DNA of 64,000 nucleotides, taken from assembly GCA_029233985.1 (NCBI GenBank), contig JARGOK010000002.1:310001-374000 (forward strand), read 5' to 3'. Source of the DNA: Candidatus Altimarinota bacterium (GTDB taxonomy: Bacteria; Patescibacteriota; Gracilibacteria; JAUYGZ01). The notes beneath the pieces were generated by a model. The model had not been told where the DNA came from and made no database searches. It saw nothing but the letters and a program-made list of their open reading frames with translations. Position 1 is the stretch's first letter. Each line of letters begins with the position of its first letter. The position numbers were made by a program, and so were the translations under genes. This document shows, piece after piece, positions 9,033 to 17,054 of the stretch.

Positions 9033-9740
9033 TTAAGTGTATTTCCAAAGTTTTTGAAAGATTTCTTTTAGTGTTGCAGCTTCACTATGATCTCTTCTCA
9101 AGGTACCAGTAAATGGCTCATGTAGAGAAAAAGTCATCACTAGGTCACCAACAACATTTATATTGGCATCAATCTTAAAATCAGGAATCATCTTAATAAA
9201 AGTATAATTATCCTGGTACTCTTTTTTATATTCAATATCCACATCCTCATTAGGAGTAATAACATGTGCTGATATTTTATTATCAATTCTACGTTTGATA
9301 TAATGATCAATAAAATCTGTATCTAATATTTCTGCATCTTGAGCGCTTTCAAAAGCAAGAATATCTTCTCCTTTTTTTATAGCCTCACCTAAAACCTCTA
9401 AATAAACCCGTTTAATCCCCTCAATACCTTCGTATTTCACAATCCCAATAGATTCAGACTCTTTCAATGAAAATAAAACTTTTTTTACATTTTCAATCAA
9501 ATCTTCATCTAATTGCGAAAGTTCAAGAGGAATAAAAGATGCAGTTGTTTCTTCGAATAAAAGAAGCTTTTTTTCTTCAAGAAGTGTCAATGATTCATCA
9601 ATATCTTTTTCATCATACTCAAGAAACGAAAGCAACTCATCCTTAGTAAGCTTTCTTAGAGCACATAGTTCAACATACACATCAGCAGTTATTTCATTAA
9701 AATCAAACATTTCCGCTATTTCTGCCAAATTAATTGTCAT
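9033..9740 (-). CDS. TrmB-like transcriptional regulator
   Basis: A 235-residue protein with an N-terminal winged-helix-like region (ADVYVELCALRKLTKDELLSFL...SLTLLEEKKLL), followed by a domain with SIGIVKYEGIEGIKRVYLEVLGEAIKKGEDILAF, the layout of TrmB and related regulators where the C-terminal part resembles a phospholipase-D-type sensor. Family members bind sugars or other ligands; none can be assigned here. The ATG at 9740 lies directly after the stop codon of the HD gene (spacing of about one base), implying translational coupling. An upstream start would overlap that gene by 70 bases. Confidence 0.6.
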   Translation of the reverse strand: MTINLAEIAEMFDFNEITADVYVELCALRKLTKDELLSFLEYDEKDIDESLTLLEEKKLLLFEETTASFIPLELSQLDEDLIENVKKVLFSLKESESIGIVKYEGIEGIKRVYLEVLGEAIKKGEDILAFESAQDAEILDTDFIDHYIKRRIDNKISAHVITPNEDVDIEYKKEYQDNYTFIKMIPDFKIDANINVVGDLVMTFSLHEPFTGTLRRDHSEAATLKEIFQKLWKYT

Positions 9741-9741
9741 A

Positions 9742-10293
9742 TTATGGTGTTTTAAGACGTAATTGAATAGCTTGAAGTTCTTTTTTGAGTTGCCCGTAAA
9801 GAGATTCAACAACTTTTTTATAAGTCTCTAAAGGAACCTTTTCGAGAATCATTTTAAAAACAGGCAACAAGGTTTCATGAGTTTCTTGTATATATTCCCT
9901 TTGCTTTGGCACAGAAAAACCTTGAATTGTCTGAAGATTGTGAAGCCTATCTGACATTTTAATAATAATAGCTTCTGGGTATTGTATCCAAGCCGATTCC
10001 ATTTCATCCATATTGCTCTTCATTTTACAATACCCTGTATTCCAAACATCTCTTTTGGAGAGCAAATACACAATATGGGCAACTCTTTCACCAAAACGAA
10101 GTGCCAAATAATTCTTGGAAAGGTCTGTATCTTCTAAAACATCATGCAAAAGCGCAGCCTCCAAAACCTCTTCGTCTGATACTCCCAGGTTTACCAAAGC
10201 TTGTTTTACGGCATACATATGGCTCGTAAAAGGATGACCAGTTTTTCGTTTTTTTCCGTAATAGAGCTTCTCAATAAAGCGTTCTGTGCGCAT
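9742..10293 (-). CDS. HD-domain (p)ppGpp hydrolase-like protein (MESH1/SpoT-HD type)
   Basis: A 183-residue stand-alone HD protein. HPFTSHMYAV, then EAALLHDVLEDTDL (the HDxxED pair), then IIKMSDRLHNLQTI match the metal-binding and hydrolase motifs of the SpoT N-terminal domain and MESH1-type small alarmone hydrolases. There is no synthetase or TGS/ACT domain. It would remove (p)ppGpp, or a related pyrophosphate-bearing nucleotide, in the cytoplasm. The ATG giving MRTERFIEKLYYGKK was chosen because upstream codons are hydrophobic non-family sequence. It is coupled to the TrmB-like regulator downstream. Confidence 0.8.
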   Translation of the reverse strand: MRTERFIEKLYYGKKRKTGHPFTSHMYAVKQALVNLGVSDEEVLEAALLHDVLEDTDLSKNYLALRFGERVAHIVYLLSKRDVWNTGYCKMKSNMDEMESAWIQYPEAIIIKMSDRLHNLQTIQGFSVPKQREYIQETHETLLPVFKMILEKVPLETYKKVVESLYGQLKKELQAIQLRLKTP

Positions 10294-10368
10294 GAAGAAA
10301 AGATGAATATTCAGTAAGAAAGTGTACTCCCGATACCTATCGAGCACAAGTTCTAGAACACTCTTTTC

Positions 10369-11724
10369 TTATCTTCGAGGACGAACAGGTGGCGGTGGCT
10401 CAAGCACTGCAGGATCAAAACCTAAACTCTCGCTCAACTTCTTTTGGATCTTCGCACGATCTTCTTTAGGAGCAATTTTAATAATCTCACGTATTCGAGG
10501 CACTTCATCGAGAGGAAGTTCTCCATCATCCAAGCGCTTTACAAACCAATCGACCAACTCAACAGCGTCTTTTGGGGGTGGGTTGTCTTTTCGCACTTGC
10601 TCTTTTCTAATCTCTCGAAGTTCTTCGCGTACTTCTACATCGTCACCTCGATCAATCCTCTCTACAAATTCTTCACGCCGAGAAGGAGGTATCAAGTCAC
10701 TCATATTCTCTAATTTCATTTTGAAATGACCACGTTTTTTTTCACGGAATTTTTCAAGCCTTTCTTCATGCTTCCATTGTTTTTTAAAATCCTTAATGTG
10801 TTTTCGAACCTCTTCCCCTCTCCCTTCTTCAATCAATTGATCGATATGTTTTTCAAGCACTTCAATTTCTTCATGAGAAATATTCTTTTCAGCGAACTTC
10901 TTCACTCGTCGAATATCCATTTCTGAACGCACTCTCTCAAAATGTTTACGGTGCCCTTCCATTTTCTTTCTTTTAAAAGGAATTTCAATGGGTCGAGGGT
11001 CAAAAGGAACCCCATCTAGAGATTGCTCACGAGCTTCTTTCAAATCATCTCTCAGATCACCAAACAACTGCCGATGTTGCTGAACAGCATCAGAAACTCT
11101 TTTAAAAGTCCTTCTCTCATCATCCTTTGAGATCTTCACATTCAAGGACTCCAGCACAGTGTCTCGATACAAATGAAAGCTATCAGCCTTTGCTGAAAGA
11201 TCTTCTAAAATATCTAAGTCTTCAATAACCGAAATCTCCTCCAACGCCAAAGCTTCATAATTTGAGGCCTCAATAATCAATTCTGACACTTCAGAATCAA
11301 CCTCTTCAGTGTCTTGAGCAAAAGCCTCTGGTATAAAGTCAAAAGCAACAGAAGTACCATCCAAGAGAAGCTCAGCCTCTTCTAAACGTCTTTGTGAAAG
11401 TCCAAAGAGCTGCTCAACACGCTCAGCTGATGTTGTGGTGTCTTCTAAATACGCTACTTCAAGATCTCTTCTCATTTCATATAAAAAATCTCCTGGGACA
11501 ACTGCACCATTATAAGCATGAAAACGAGCTCCCATCGTCCCGCAAGCAGCCACTACGGAGAGTGTCAAACCACTTGCCACGAGTTTTTTCACTGACAACA
11601 CTTGATTCACCTCAACAAACCATCTTGCCACCTTCAGCTTTATCACCCGAACACGAATCTTCACATCCAACATCACTGGAAATTTCTTGAGAGGAAGCCG
11701 AAATTTTTCTTGATCTTGTGACAT
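10369..11724 (-). CDS. DUF5667-type membrane protein, long charged C-terminal region
   Basis: A 451-residue protein. A basic cytoplasmic N-terminus (1-45) leads into one hydrophobic segment (about 46-62), then GAVVPGDFLYEMRRDLEVAYLEDTTTSAERVEQLFGLSQRRLEEAE, the DUF5667 pattern found in Patescibacteria. A long Lys/Glu/Arg-rich, mostly helical region (200-430) and a Pro-rich tail follow. It is the next gene after an ECF sigma factor, a position often held by anti-sigma factors, so a membrane anti-sigma or signal role is plausible but inferred. A palindromic element separates the two genes. Confidence 0.75.
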   Translation of the reverse strand: MSQDQEKFRLPLKKFPVMLDVKIRVRVIKLKVARWFVEVNQVLSVKKLVASGLTLSVVAACGTMGARFHAYNGAVVPGDFLYEMRRDLEVAYLEDTTTSAERVEQLFGLSQRRLEEAELLLDGTSVAFDFIPEAFAQDTEEVDSEVSELIIEASNYEALALEEISVIEDLDILEDLSAKADSFHLYRDTVLESLNVKISKDDERRTFKRVSDAVQQHRQLFGDLRDDLKEAREQSLDGVPFDPRPIEIPFKRKKMEGHRKHFERVRSEMDIRRVKKFAEKNISHEEIEVLEKHIDQLIEEGRGEEVRKHIKDFKKQWKHEERLEKFREKKRGHFKMKLENMSDLIPPSRREEFVERIDRGDDVEVREELREIRKEQVRKDNPPPKDAVELVDWFVKRLDDGELPLDEVPRIREIIKIAPKEDRAKIQKKLSESLGFDPAVLEPPPPVRPRR

Positions 11725-11750
11725 AGCGTCAATGATTAGTAATTTGTGTT

Positions 11751-11899
11751 ATTCCCCTTTTAAGGGGTTAGGGGTCAGGGGTGGTGAGCAAGGTGCTGGC
11801 TCCATGTCTCTGACTGGAGCCGGTGGGAGGTGTGGGCTACAGTCCGGAGACATGGAGCCAGCAGATCAATTCTATTCCCCTTTTAAAGGGGTTAGGGGT
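11751..11899. repeat. Composite palindromic element between sigma and DUF5667 genes
   Basis: Two copies of attccccttttaaggggt followed by taggggt-like bases bound the region (11751-11775 and 11874-11899). Between them is a 71-base stem-loop: a perfect 17-bp outer stem (11794-11810 with 11847-11863) and a 10-bp inner stem with one mismatch (11812-11821 with 11835-11844), loop 11822-11834. It is far more GC-rich than its surroundings. It could be a MITE/REP-type mobile repeat or an RNA structure in the sigma-DUF5667 transcript. Confidence 0.8.
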
Positions 11900-11903
11900 T
11901 GGC

Positions 11904-12464
11904 CTACAAAAAGAATAATATAAATAAATACACAAGCGGAGCATTCTTCCTCAATCTTTTCATTCCTCGGCTAATACTCTGCCGAACATTCCCCTCAGAC
12001 TCTCCCATAATATCTGCAATCTGACTTGTTTCCATATCCTCCAAGTACTTGAGAACAATACACTCTCTCTGCAAGGCTGGAAGCGTATCCAAGACCTCTT
12101 TCACCTGCTCTACACTCATCTCAGCACTCAGCTTATTTTCAAAATCAGTACTGTCCTCATCCTCGATCTCAATCCCCTTTTCATTCATAGTCTCAATACT
12201 CGTAGTCTTTTTATGCCGTCGAAAATAATCAATCATTGTGTTTCGAGCGATAGTATAGATCCAAGTACTAAACGCATACGTATCATCATAGCTTTCAAAC
12301 TTCTCAAAAGCCTTTATAAACGTATCGCTGGTCAGGTCATCTACCAAAGCCGAATCTCGGTCAAGACGGTAAAAAAAGAAATTATAGACCTTCTTTTTAT
12401 AATCGTGATAATAATCATCAAACGTCATCAGGAATGGCATTGCGGATACGGATTGCTCAGGCAT
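11904..12464 (-). CDS. ECF-type RNA polymerase sigma factor
   Basis: A 186-residue sigma-70-family factor. Region 2 (about 25-90) includes DLTSDTFIKAFEKF and AFSTWIYTIARNTMIDYFRRHKK, the core-binding and -10 recognition helices. Region 4 (about 125-180) has LPALQRECIVLKYLEDMETSQIADIMGESEGNVRQSISRGMKRLRK, the -35 helix-turn-helix. Regions 1 and 3 are missing, as in ECF factors. The last 11 residues are hydrophobic (PLVYLFILFFL), not usual for the family; the stop codon lies five bases from a palindromic repeat. It may regulate the following DUF5667 gene or be inhibited by its product. Confidence 0.9.
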   Translation of the reverse strand: MPEQSVSAMPFLMTFDDYYHDYKKKVYNFFFYRLDRDSALVDDLTSDTFIKAFEKFESYDDTYAFSTWIYTIARNTMIDYFRRHKKTTSIETMNEKGIEIEDEDSTDFENKLSAEMSVEQVKEVLDTLPALQRECIVLKYLEDMETSQIADIMGESEGNVRQSISRGMKRLRKNAPLVYLFILFFL

Positions 12465-12523
12465 TGTAGCGAAAATTAATAATGAAGGCGAGGATACATT
12501 TCCCCTCCTCAGTAATCACAAAA

Positions 12524-12555
12524 CCTGAAGGCGAGGGATAATCCTCGCCTTCAGG
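12524..12555 (-). terminator. Strong terminator after the exported helical protein
   Basis: A 13-bp perfect stem (12524-12536 with 12543-12555) is followed on the minus strand by TTTTGTG. It ends the 12569-13267 transcript and separates it from the sigma-factor gene, which must have its own promoter. Confidence 0.88.
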
Positions 12556-12568
12556 AAATTTCAAGGTC

Positions 12569-13267
12569 CTAATTTTGTGAAAGCAGAGCTTGCACAGCAG
12601 CCTTCATTTCTTCTCGTAGAGGGGCAACAGCATCTCGAAACGCATCTTTATCTTCAATGCTTTCTCGAAGAGCTTTTACCTTTTCTCGAAACTCAGCGTG
12701 AAGAACTTTGATATCATCCTTACTTGCTTCAACACGTTCTTTAATGACATCTTTCACTCCGGCTTCATCCAAACGTGCCTTAATCGCATCATGCTGATCT
12801 TTTCCAGCTTTTTTGATAGCCTTCATTTCATCACGCATTTGAGAGCGAACTTCACGCTTCTCTTCAGAAGTCTCAGCAGCATCCATTTGAACCTTATATT
12901 TTTCCTTCAAAGCTTCAAATTGAACTTTTTGGCTGTCTACAAAAGCTTTTTCTGCATCCGTAAGGTATTCATTATAGATAATATCCTTAACCACACCTCC
13001 TTTTTTACTATGCCCTTTCTTTCCGCGTCTCTTACCGTTTTTTTCTCCTTGACGCTCTTCCCTAAGCTCTTGAAAACTTTCTCGTTGTTCATCAGTTTGG
13101 TTTCTACCGAAAAATCGACGAGCACCTTGGTTTCTTTGCTCAACTTGTTCCTCTACAATGGAACCATTTACGGGTGCTTCTGCATCTTGAGCAAAGGTAG
13201 CAGGAGCCATGTTCATCACTGCACCCAACATAAGGGCAGAAATGATATAAGTATTCACAGTTTTCAT
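12569..13267 (-). CDS. Exported helical Spy/CpxP-like protein (unassigned)
   Basis: A 232-residue protein with a signal peptide ending at ATFAQ-DAE (about residue 26). The mature part is highly charged. Residues 60-95 are rich in Arg, Gly and Lys. From about 100 to the end are long amphipathic helices with repeated Glu/Lys (EALKEKYKVQMDAAETSEEKREVRSQMRDEMKAIKK). This resembles Spy/CpxP-type periplasmic helical proteins in composition only; no LTxxQ motif is clear. It precedes the ECF sigma gene, so an envelope-stress link is possible but inferred. Confidence 0.6.
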   Translation of the reverse strand: MKTVNTYIISALMLGAVMNMAPATFAQDAEAPVNGSIVEEQVEQRNQGARRFFGRNQTDEQRESFQELREERQGEKNGKRRGKKGHSKKGGVVKDIIYNEYLTDAEKAFVDSQKVQFEALKEKYKVQMDAAETSEEKREVRSQMRDEMKAIKKAGKDQHDAIKARLDEAGVKDVIKERVEASKDDIKVLHAEFREKVKALRESIEDKDAFRDAVAPLREEMKAAVQALLSQN

Positions 13268-13637
13268 AAGAAAAAATAAAAAAATAAAAAATTGTGAGTG
13301 TCATCAAGAATTATGGTGACACTATGTTTTACGCAGCTAAAAAAAATCTGTGACACTTTTTTTCTTTTTAAGCATCTCGAGTAAAACTGAAGTTATGGAA
13401 GGGGCTTTTCTCTGGCATCTCGATGAAAACAGCAGGGTTTTGGAGGGGGGCGAAATGGGGAATCTCTATCAAAACCTTCTAGATAAATCATCTGTTATTA
13501 AAAACAACATGCTTATAGAAGAGATTTTTTCGATCCATCACATTTCAGTCAAAATGATAAATTTAAACTTTTTATCTTGCAGCAAAAGAGCCTCTTATAG
13601 TAGACTTCATTGGCTTATATCTATAAGCAAAAACCGT
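13268..13637. other. Intergenic region with repeated GTGACAC and direct repeats
   Basis: 370 bases between the exported-protein gene and tRNA-Asn. The heptamer gtgacac occurs at 13316-13322 and 13350-13356, with its partial inverse gtgtca at 13298-13303. Two imperfect direct repeats beginning gcatctcga lie near 13371 and 13416, each followed by an AAAAC and a G-rich block. The placement suits operators for the minus-strand gene, but this is not proven. Confidence 0.4.
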
Positions 13638-13712
13638 TCCGAGGTAGCTCAGCGGTAGAGCAGTTGACTGTTAATCAATTGGTCGCCGGTTCGAATCCGG
13701 CCCTCGGAGCCA
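13638..13712 (+). tRNA. tRNA-Asn (GTT), CCA encoded
   Basis: A full cloverleaf: acceptor TCCGAGG/CCTCGGA, D-arm GCTC...GAGC, anticodon arm GTTGA-CTGTTAA-TCAAT with anticodon GTT, T-arm GCCGG-TTCGAAT-CCGGC, discriminator G at 13709 and CCA at 13710-13712. Confidence 0.98.
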
Positions 13713-13838
13713 TTCAAATTCATATCACACTCGCTAAATTCAGGATTTTTGAGCGTATCCGGCTTGAGGTTCCAAAGCAGATTCGAACTTTTGCTATACT
13801 CGGAGTAATTATTCAAACTACCCACGACATTTCTTCAT

Positions 13839-14474
13839 ATGAAAAATCAGGATCCACTTGCGGCGTACAATAAATATCATTCAGATCGGGATAATGAGCG
13901 AATCGGATTGTTCACTGCATTGAATGAGAAGTATTCGATCGAGAGCGCTCTCTATCCAGGGAGCTTTACGCACATCACTCCTTCTTTTGTTTTCCCTCAT
14001 CTTGTCTATGTTGATTCATATAAGGCAGCTGGAAAATTTTTCGATCAGACAGAAGTGCTTGAATACATAACCACAAGAAAGAAGTACGAGAAAGAACCCA
14101 CGGTGACCTTCCATCTCTCGGACTATTACAAAGACTTTGGAGAGCAGAAAGACTCATTTGATCTCTTGATATCTCAGTATGCAGGATTTATATCTCAAGC
14201 CTGTAAAAAATACCTAAAAAAAGGGGGTATTTTAGTTGCCAACAATAGCCACGGGGATGCAAGTATGGCTTTTCTTGATCCAGACTATGAGTTTGTCGCG
14301 GTGTACAATAGAAAGTCAGATGATAAATATGCGATTAGCGAAAAGAACCTCAATTCGTATTTCATCCACAAGAAACAGGTAAAGATAACAAAAGCATACC
14401 TAGAGAAGATCCAACGAGGAATTGGTTATACACAATCTCCGTCTGGATATATCTTCAAGAAAGTGAAGAGCTAA
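13839..14474 (+). CDS. Hypothetical protein with methyltransferase-like layout
   Basis: A 211-residue cytoplasmic protein. ALYPGSFTHITPSFVFPHLVYVDSYKAAGKFF, then an Asp-containing strand (SFDLLISQYAGFISQACKKYLKKGGILVANNSHGDA), follows the order of a Rossmann methyltransferase, including the KKGGxLVxN strand 5. The usual GxGxG motif is not present, so catalysis is uncertain. It begins with an ATG in a CATATG context, as do several other genes here. No operon partner is clear. Confidence 0.55.
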   Translation: MKNQDPLAAYNKYHSDRDNERIGLFTALNEKYSIESALYPGSFTHITPSFVFPHLVYVDSYKAAGKFFDQTEVLEYITTRKKYEKEPTVTFHLSDYYKDFGEQKDSFDLLISQYAGFISQACKKYLKKGGILVANNSHGDASMAFLDPDYEFVAVYNRKSDDKYAISEKNLNSYFIHKKQVKITKAYLEKIQRGIGYTQSPSGYIFKKVKS

Positions 14475-14838
14475 TGTTTAAAAGCTTTTTTATACAATAA
14501 GTTCTAAAGCCATACAAACTCTTTGAGATGATGGTTTTTTTCCAACCATTTACACCAGTCATTATGACTTTTAGGACAATATGTCTCTAGTTCATTTTTA
14601 GATTTTTTTAATCCCATCTTTTGTACGATAAACAACAATCAAATAATATGCTCATTTTTTTACGAAGGAAAAGAAAAATATACTAAATATTTCTCAAGAC
14701 ACAAAAAACAAGCCTTACTAAAGTCCAAAATAACACACCACCCTTCTTGAAAAATTCTAAAATCTCTATCCACTAAGAAAAATCGTTTATGAAGCTGTGT
14801 TACACTTCTATAAGTGTTAACGTTTTCAACCTCCTCAT
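14475..14838. other. Gene-free stretch with a small inverted repeat
   Basis: 364 AT-rich bases. The only item is an imperfect inverted repeat near 14798-14822 (CACTT/AAGTG core, extended by GTTA/TAAC with a bulge), a possible operator for the small gene at 14839. No coding sequence is supported. Confidence 0.35.
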
Positions 14839-15021
14839 ATGAACAATAGAAAGAAAAAAGAAGAGAAAATGAATGCTATTGCATATGGAGTTCTATTTGG
14901 AGTTGTTTTTGGCGTTATTTTGGGGCCTTTAATCTTTGGAAGCAATGGATCGAGCACAGGAATAGGCCTAGGTATTGCCTTAGGGATTTCCATAGGAGCT
15001 GCCTTCGACTACAAAAAATAA
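14839..15021 (+). CDS. Small glycine-rich membrane protein
   Basis: A 60-residue peptide: a charged start ([11 protein letters not shown]), then hydrophobic Gly-rich segments ([20 protein letters not shown] and [16 protein letters not shown]) separated by a short polar turn. The repeated GxxxG spacing suggests helix packing in the membrane. Function unknown. It is followed 29 bases later by the VF530-like gene. Confidence 0.55.
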   Translation: MNNRKKKEEKMNAIAYGVLFGVVFGVILGPLIFGSNGSSTGIGLGIALGISIGAAFDYKK

Positions 15022-15050
15022 CTCTTCTCATCAAATCATTACTTCTCCGA

Positions 15051-15299
15051 ATGATCACAAACAAAAAAACTCCAAACGACCAACCAAACGATCCTCTTCA
15101 TGGGATAAAACTAAAAGATATTGTCGAGTGTTTAGTAGAGCAATATAGTTGGGAATATCTTGCTAGTAAAATAAATATCAATTGTTTTAAAAAAGACCCT
15201 TCCATCAATTCTTCTCTGAAGTTTTTAAGAAAAACACCCTGGGCGAGGAATAAAGTTGAACAGCTGTATATTCAAACAAGAAAACGGCTGGATAAATAG
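15051..15299 (+). CDS. VF530 (DUF2132) family protein
   Basis: An 82-residue protein. [24 protein letters not shown], then [31 protein letters not shown], matches nearly the whole DUF2132/VF530 family pattern, where small helical DNA-binding activity has been suggested. Its length is typical. Physiological role unknown. Confidence 0.9.
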   Translation: MITNKKTPNDQPNDPLHGIKLKDIVECLVEQYSWEYLASKININCFKKDPSINSSLKFLRKTPWARNKVEQLYIQTRKRLDK

Positions 15300-15400
15300 C
15301 TTTTGGCACTCTTAGATGTAGCAAAATACACAAAAGCAAACACTCCTTCACTGGAAGTCAGATCATGACAAAAATGAAGTAATAGATAAAGCTAATTTCT

Positions 15401-15976
15401 TTAAACTCTCATTTTTCTTTTCCACTGTTCTATTTCTTCAGATTTCGGAATCGTATTTTTTGCAGTGGTATCTGTTGTACTTGATACTGGAATCTTTCCA
15501 CTTTTGTGATTTCTACTCAGGTTCTTTAAAAAGAAATGTGTAAAGACTTGATCTGCTGTACAAAAAAAACAAACAATCTGATCTCCAAAACCAAGGCGTA
15601 TACTTTTCTCATTGGCATCCAAATCAGTTCTTTGTCCCAATGGAAGTCGTTCCTTGTTGATAAAAACACCATTTGAAGAGTTTTTATCTTCTATTGTCCA
15701 ATTCCCTTTAGAATAAGAAATATCTGCATGAAAACGAGACACACTAATATCAGGAATAAAAACCTCATTGTCTTCACTTCTTCCGACCCCAAAAACTTGT
15801 CGATGACATGTAGAATCTAGATTCAGAGCCATAATAAAACTATCACGCGCAGTACAAAACAAATGGAGAAGTGGTGTTGGGTAAATCTCTAAAAAAACTT
15901 TCTTTGAGTATCCTTTATTCACTTCAAAAAAATCTTTAGAACTCATAAATGCACTATCTGTGGGGGAATACTTCAT
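15401..15976 (-). CDS. FHA-domain protein
   Basis: A 191-residue protein. The forkhead-associated domain spans about 58-125: VFGVGRSEDNEVFIPDISVSRFHADISY...WTIEDKNSSNGVFINKERL, with the GR, SxxH-like (SRFH) and N-S-NG residues that bind phosphothreonine. No kinase or secretion partner adjoins. The rest of the protein has no recognised domain. A signalling or phosphoprotein-binding role is inferred from the fold alone. Its start is 12 bases past the stop of the upstream membrane gene, so both may be co-transcribed. Confidence 0.85.
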   Translation of the reverse strand: MKYSPTDSAFMSSKDFFEVNKGYSKKVFLEIYPTPLLHLFCTARDSFIMALNLDSTCHRQVFGVGRSEDNEVFIPDISVSRFHADISYSKGNWTIEDKNSSNGVFINKERLPLGQRTDLDANEKSIRLGFGDQIVCFFCTADQVFTHFFLKNLSRNHKSGKIPVSSTTDTTAKNTIPKSEEIEQWKRKMRV

Positions 15977-15988
15977 TCTGAAAAATAT

Positions 15989-16411
15989 CTATAAAATATA
16001 TACTGTACTCTTACTTCCCAATCGATATCCGAGATATGCCATGGGAAAGTATGCGAATAAGAGATCAATAGCACTGAACCATACTGGAGAAGGAAGTTGA
16101 AAAACCATCAGAACACCACCTGAAAAAAACAAGACTCCAACACCAACTGCAGACCACCATGTTTTGTTCTGACTTACTTGAGTAGCAATAAAAGCACCCA
16201 CTAATGTCCCTAGTGCATGAGCAAGCCATGGCATGACGAAATGCTGAGGATCAAAAAGTCTCATGCCAGCCTTGAGACCTTCCATAGTACTGGAATCAAT
16301 CCCATCAGGAAGTGGGATCAACATCGGACTAAGCGTGACAAGTCCCATATTCACAATGCTCCCAACAACAACACCAAGAATTATTGCGCCAAGAATTCGA
16401 AGTACTTTCAT
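15989..16411 (-). CDS. Four-segment membrane protein, unknown
   Basis: A 140-residue protein with four hydrophobic segments, near 5-28, 57-80, 88-107 and 115-133. The pattern of a signal-anchor-like start, LVGAFIATQV and PMAYLGYRLG suggests a small integral membrane protein conserved in other bacteria, but I cannot name a family. Same strand and close to the FHA gene downstream. Confidence 0.6.
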   Translation of the reverse strand: MKVLRILGAIILGVVVGSIVNMGLVTLSPMLIPLPDGIDSSTMEGLKAGMRLFDPQHFVMPWLAHALGTLVGAFIATQVSQNKTWWSAVGVGVLFFSGGVLMVFQLPSPVWFSAIDLLFAYFPMAYLGYRLGSKSTVYIL

Positions 16412-16532
16412 AGTATTTTGTTAAGATAGCTCCATCATATCAAACCCCATCAAAATTTTCTCTTGCGACAACTGGACAGGAAGAGTATCTTCATTGCAGT
16501 TAGCAATTTATTAAATTACTAAATAAATAACA

Positions 16533-17015
16533 ATGAAAATCCCCACTCAACTCAAGCACAAGCCAGTCATCATTTCCGATGAATACAATAAAATAGATGG
16601 GAGGTATGCTGGGAAATCTGACATTGTCGCCCTTTCACTCGGTCTTGCACAAATCAATACAAGAGGAGGGATGGAAAACTCCGCAAAGATCTGGCGTCAT
16701 ACTGGGAAAAAATGGTCGAGCGTCTCAGAAGAACTCCCCTTTCATCGTGTCCTCGATCTCGCCATTCTCATCTGCAAGAGCAAACTCCACTTCCAAAAAC
16801 GACATGAAAAAAATGAAAAAGACTCGCCACAATATCCCCTCTTGGAAAGAGTCGGAGTACAAGGAGGAGCCATGAACGTCGCTGTTTGTGAAGACAATGA
16901 GTTTTTAGAGAAAGACATGCAACTTTTCGATAGTTTGCTTCACAAAGACGATGAAATATTAAGTGAAAGAATAAATCATCTCTTTGGAGTACTCAAAGAA
17001 CTTCAAGAACTATAA
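16533..17015 (+). CDS. DUF6530-like protein
   Basis: A 160-residue cytoplasmic protein. KIPTQLKHKPVIISDEYNKIDGRYAGKSDIVALSLGLAQ, then AKIWRHTGKKWSSVSEELPFHRVLDLAILIC, matches my recollection of the DUF6530 family. No catalytic residues are known to me. A terminator follows its stop. Function unknown. Confidence 0.7.
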   Translation: MKIPTQLKHKPVIISDEYNKIDGRYAGKSDIVALSLGLAQINTRGGMENSAKIWRHTGKKWSSVSEELPFHRVLDLAILICKSKLHFQKRHEKNEKDSPQYPLLERVGVQGGAMNVAVCEDNEFLEKDMQLFDSLLHKDDEILSERINHLFGVLKELQEL

Positions 17016-17025
17016 AAAATCTCTC

Positions 17026-17054
17026 AAAAGCCTCATGTATTACGAGGCTTTTTT
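17026..17054. terminator. Bidirectional terminator, overlaps the msrQ-like 3' end
   Basis: A perfect 9-bp stem (17026-17034 with 17044-17052) and T run follow the DUF6530-like gene. It overlaps the last codons of the convergent MsrQ-like gene and can serve both directions. Confidence 0.8.

Noticed and set aside
10322-10729. Ser/Arg-rich frames opposite the DUF5667 gene
   Set aside because: They are the antisense shadow of a well-supported charged protein.
13350-13658. A 102-residue frame before tRNA-Asn
   Set aside because: It runs into the tRNA gene and lies on repeat-rich DNA; no motif.
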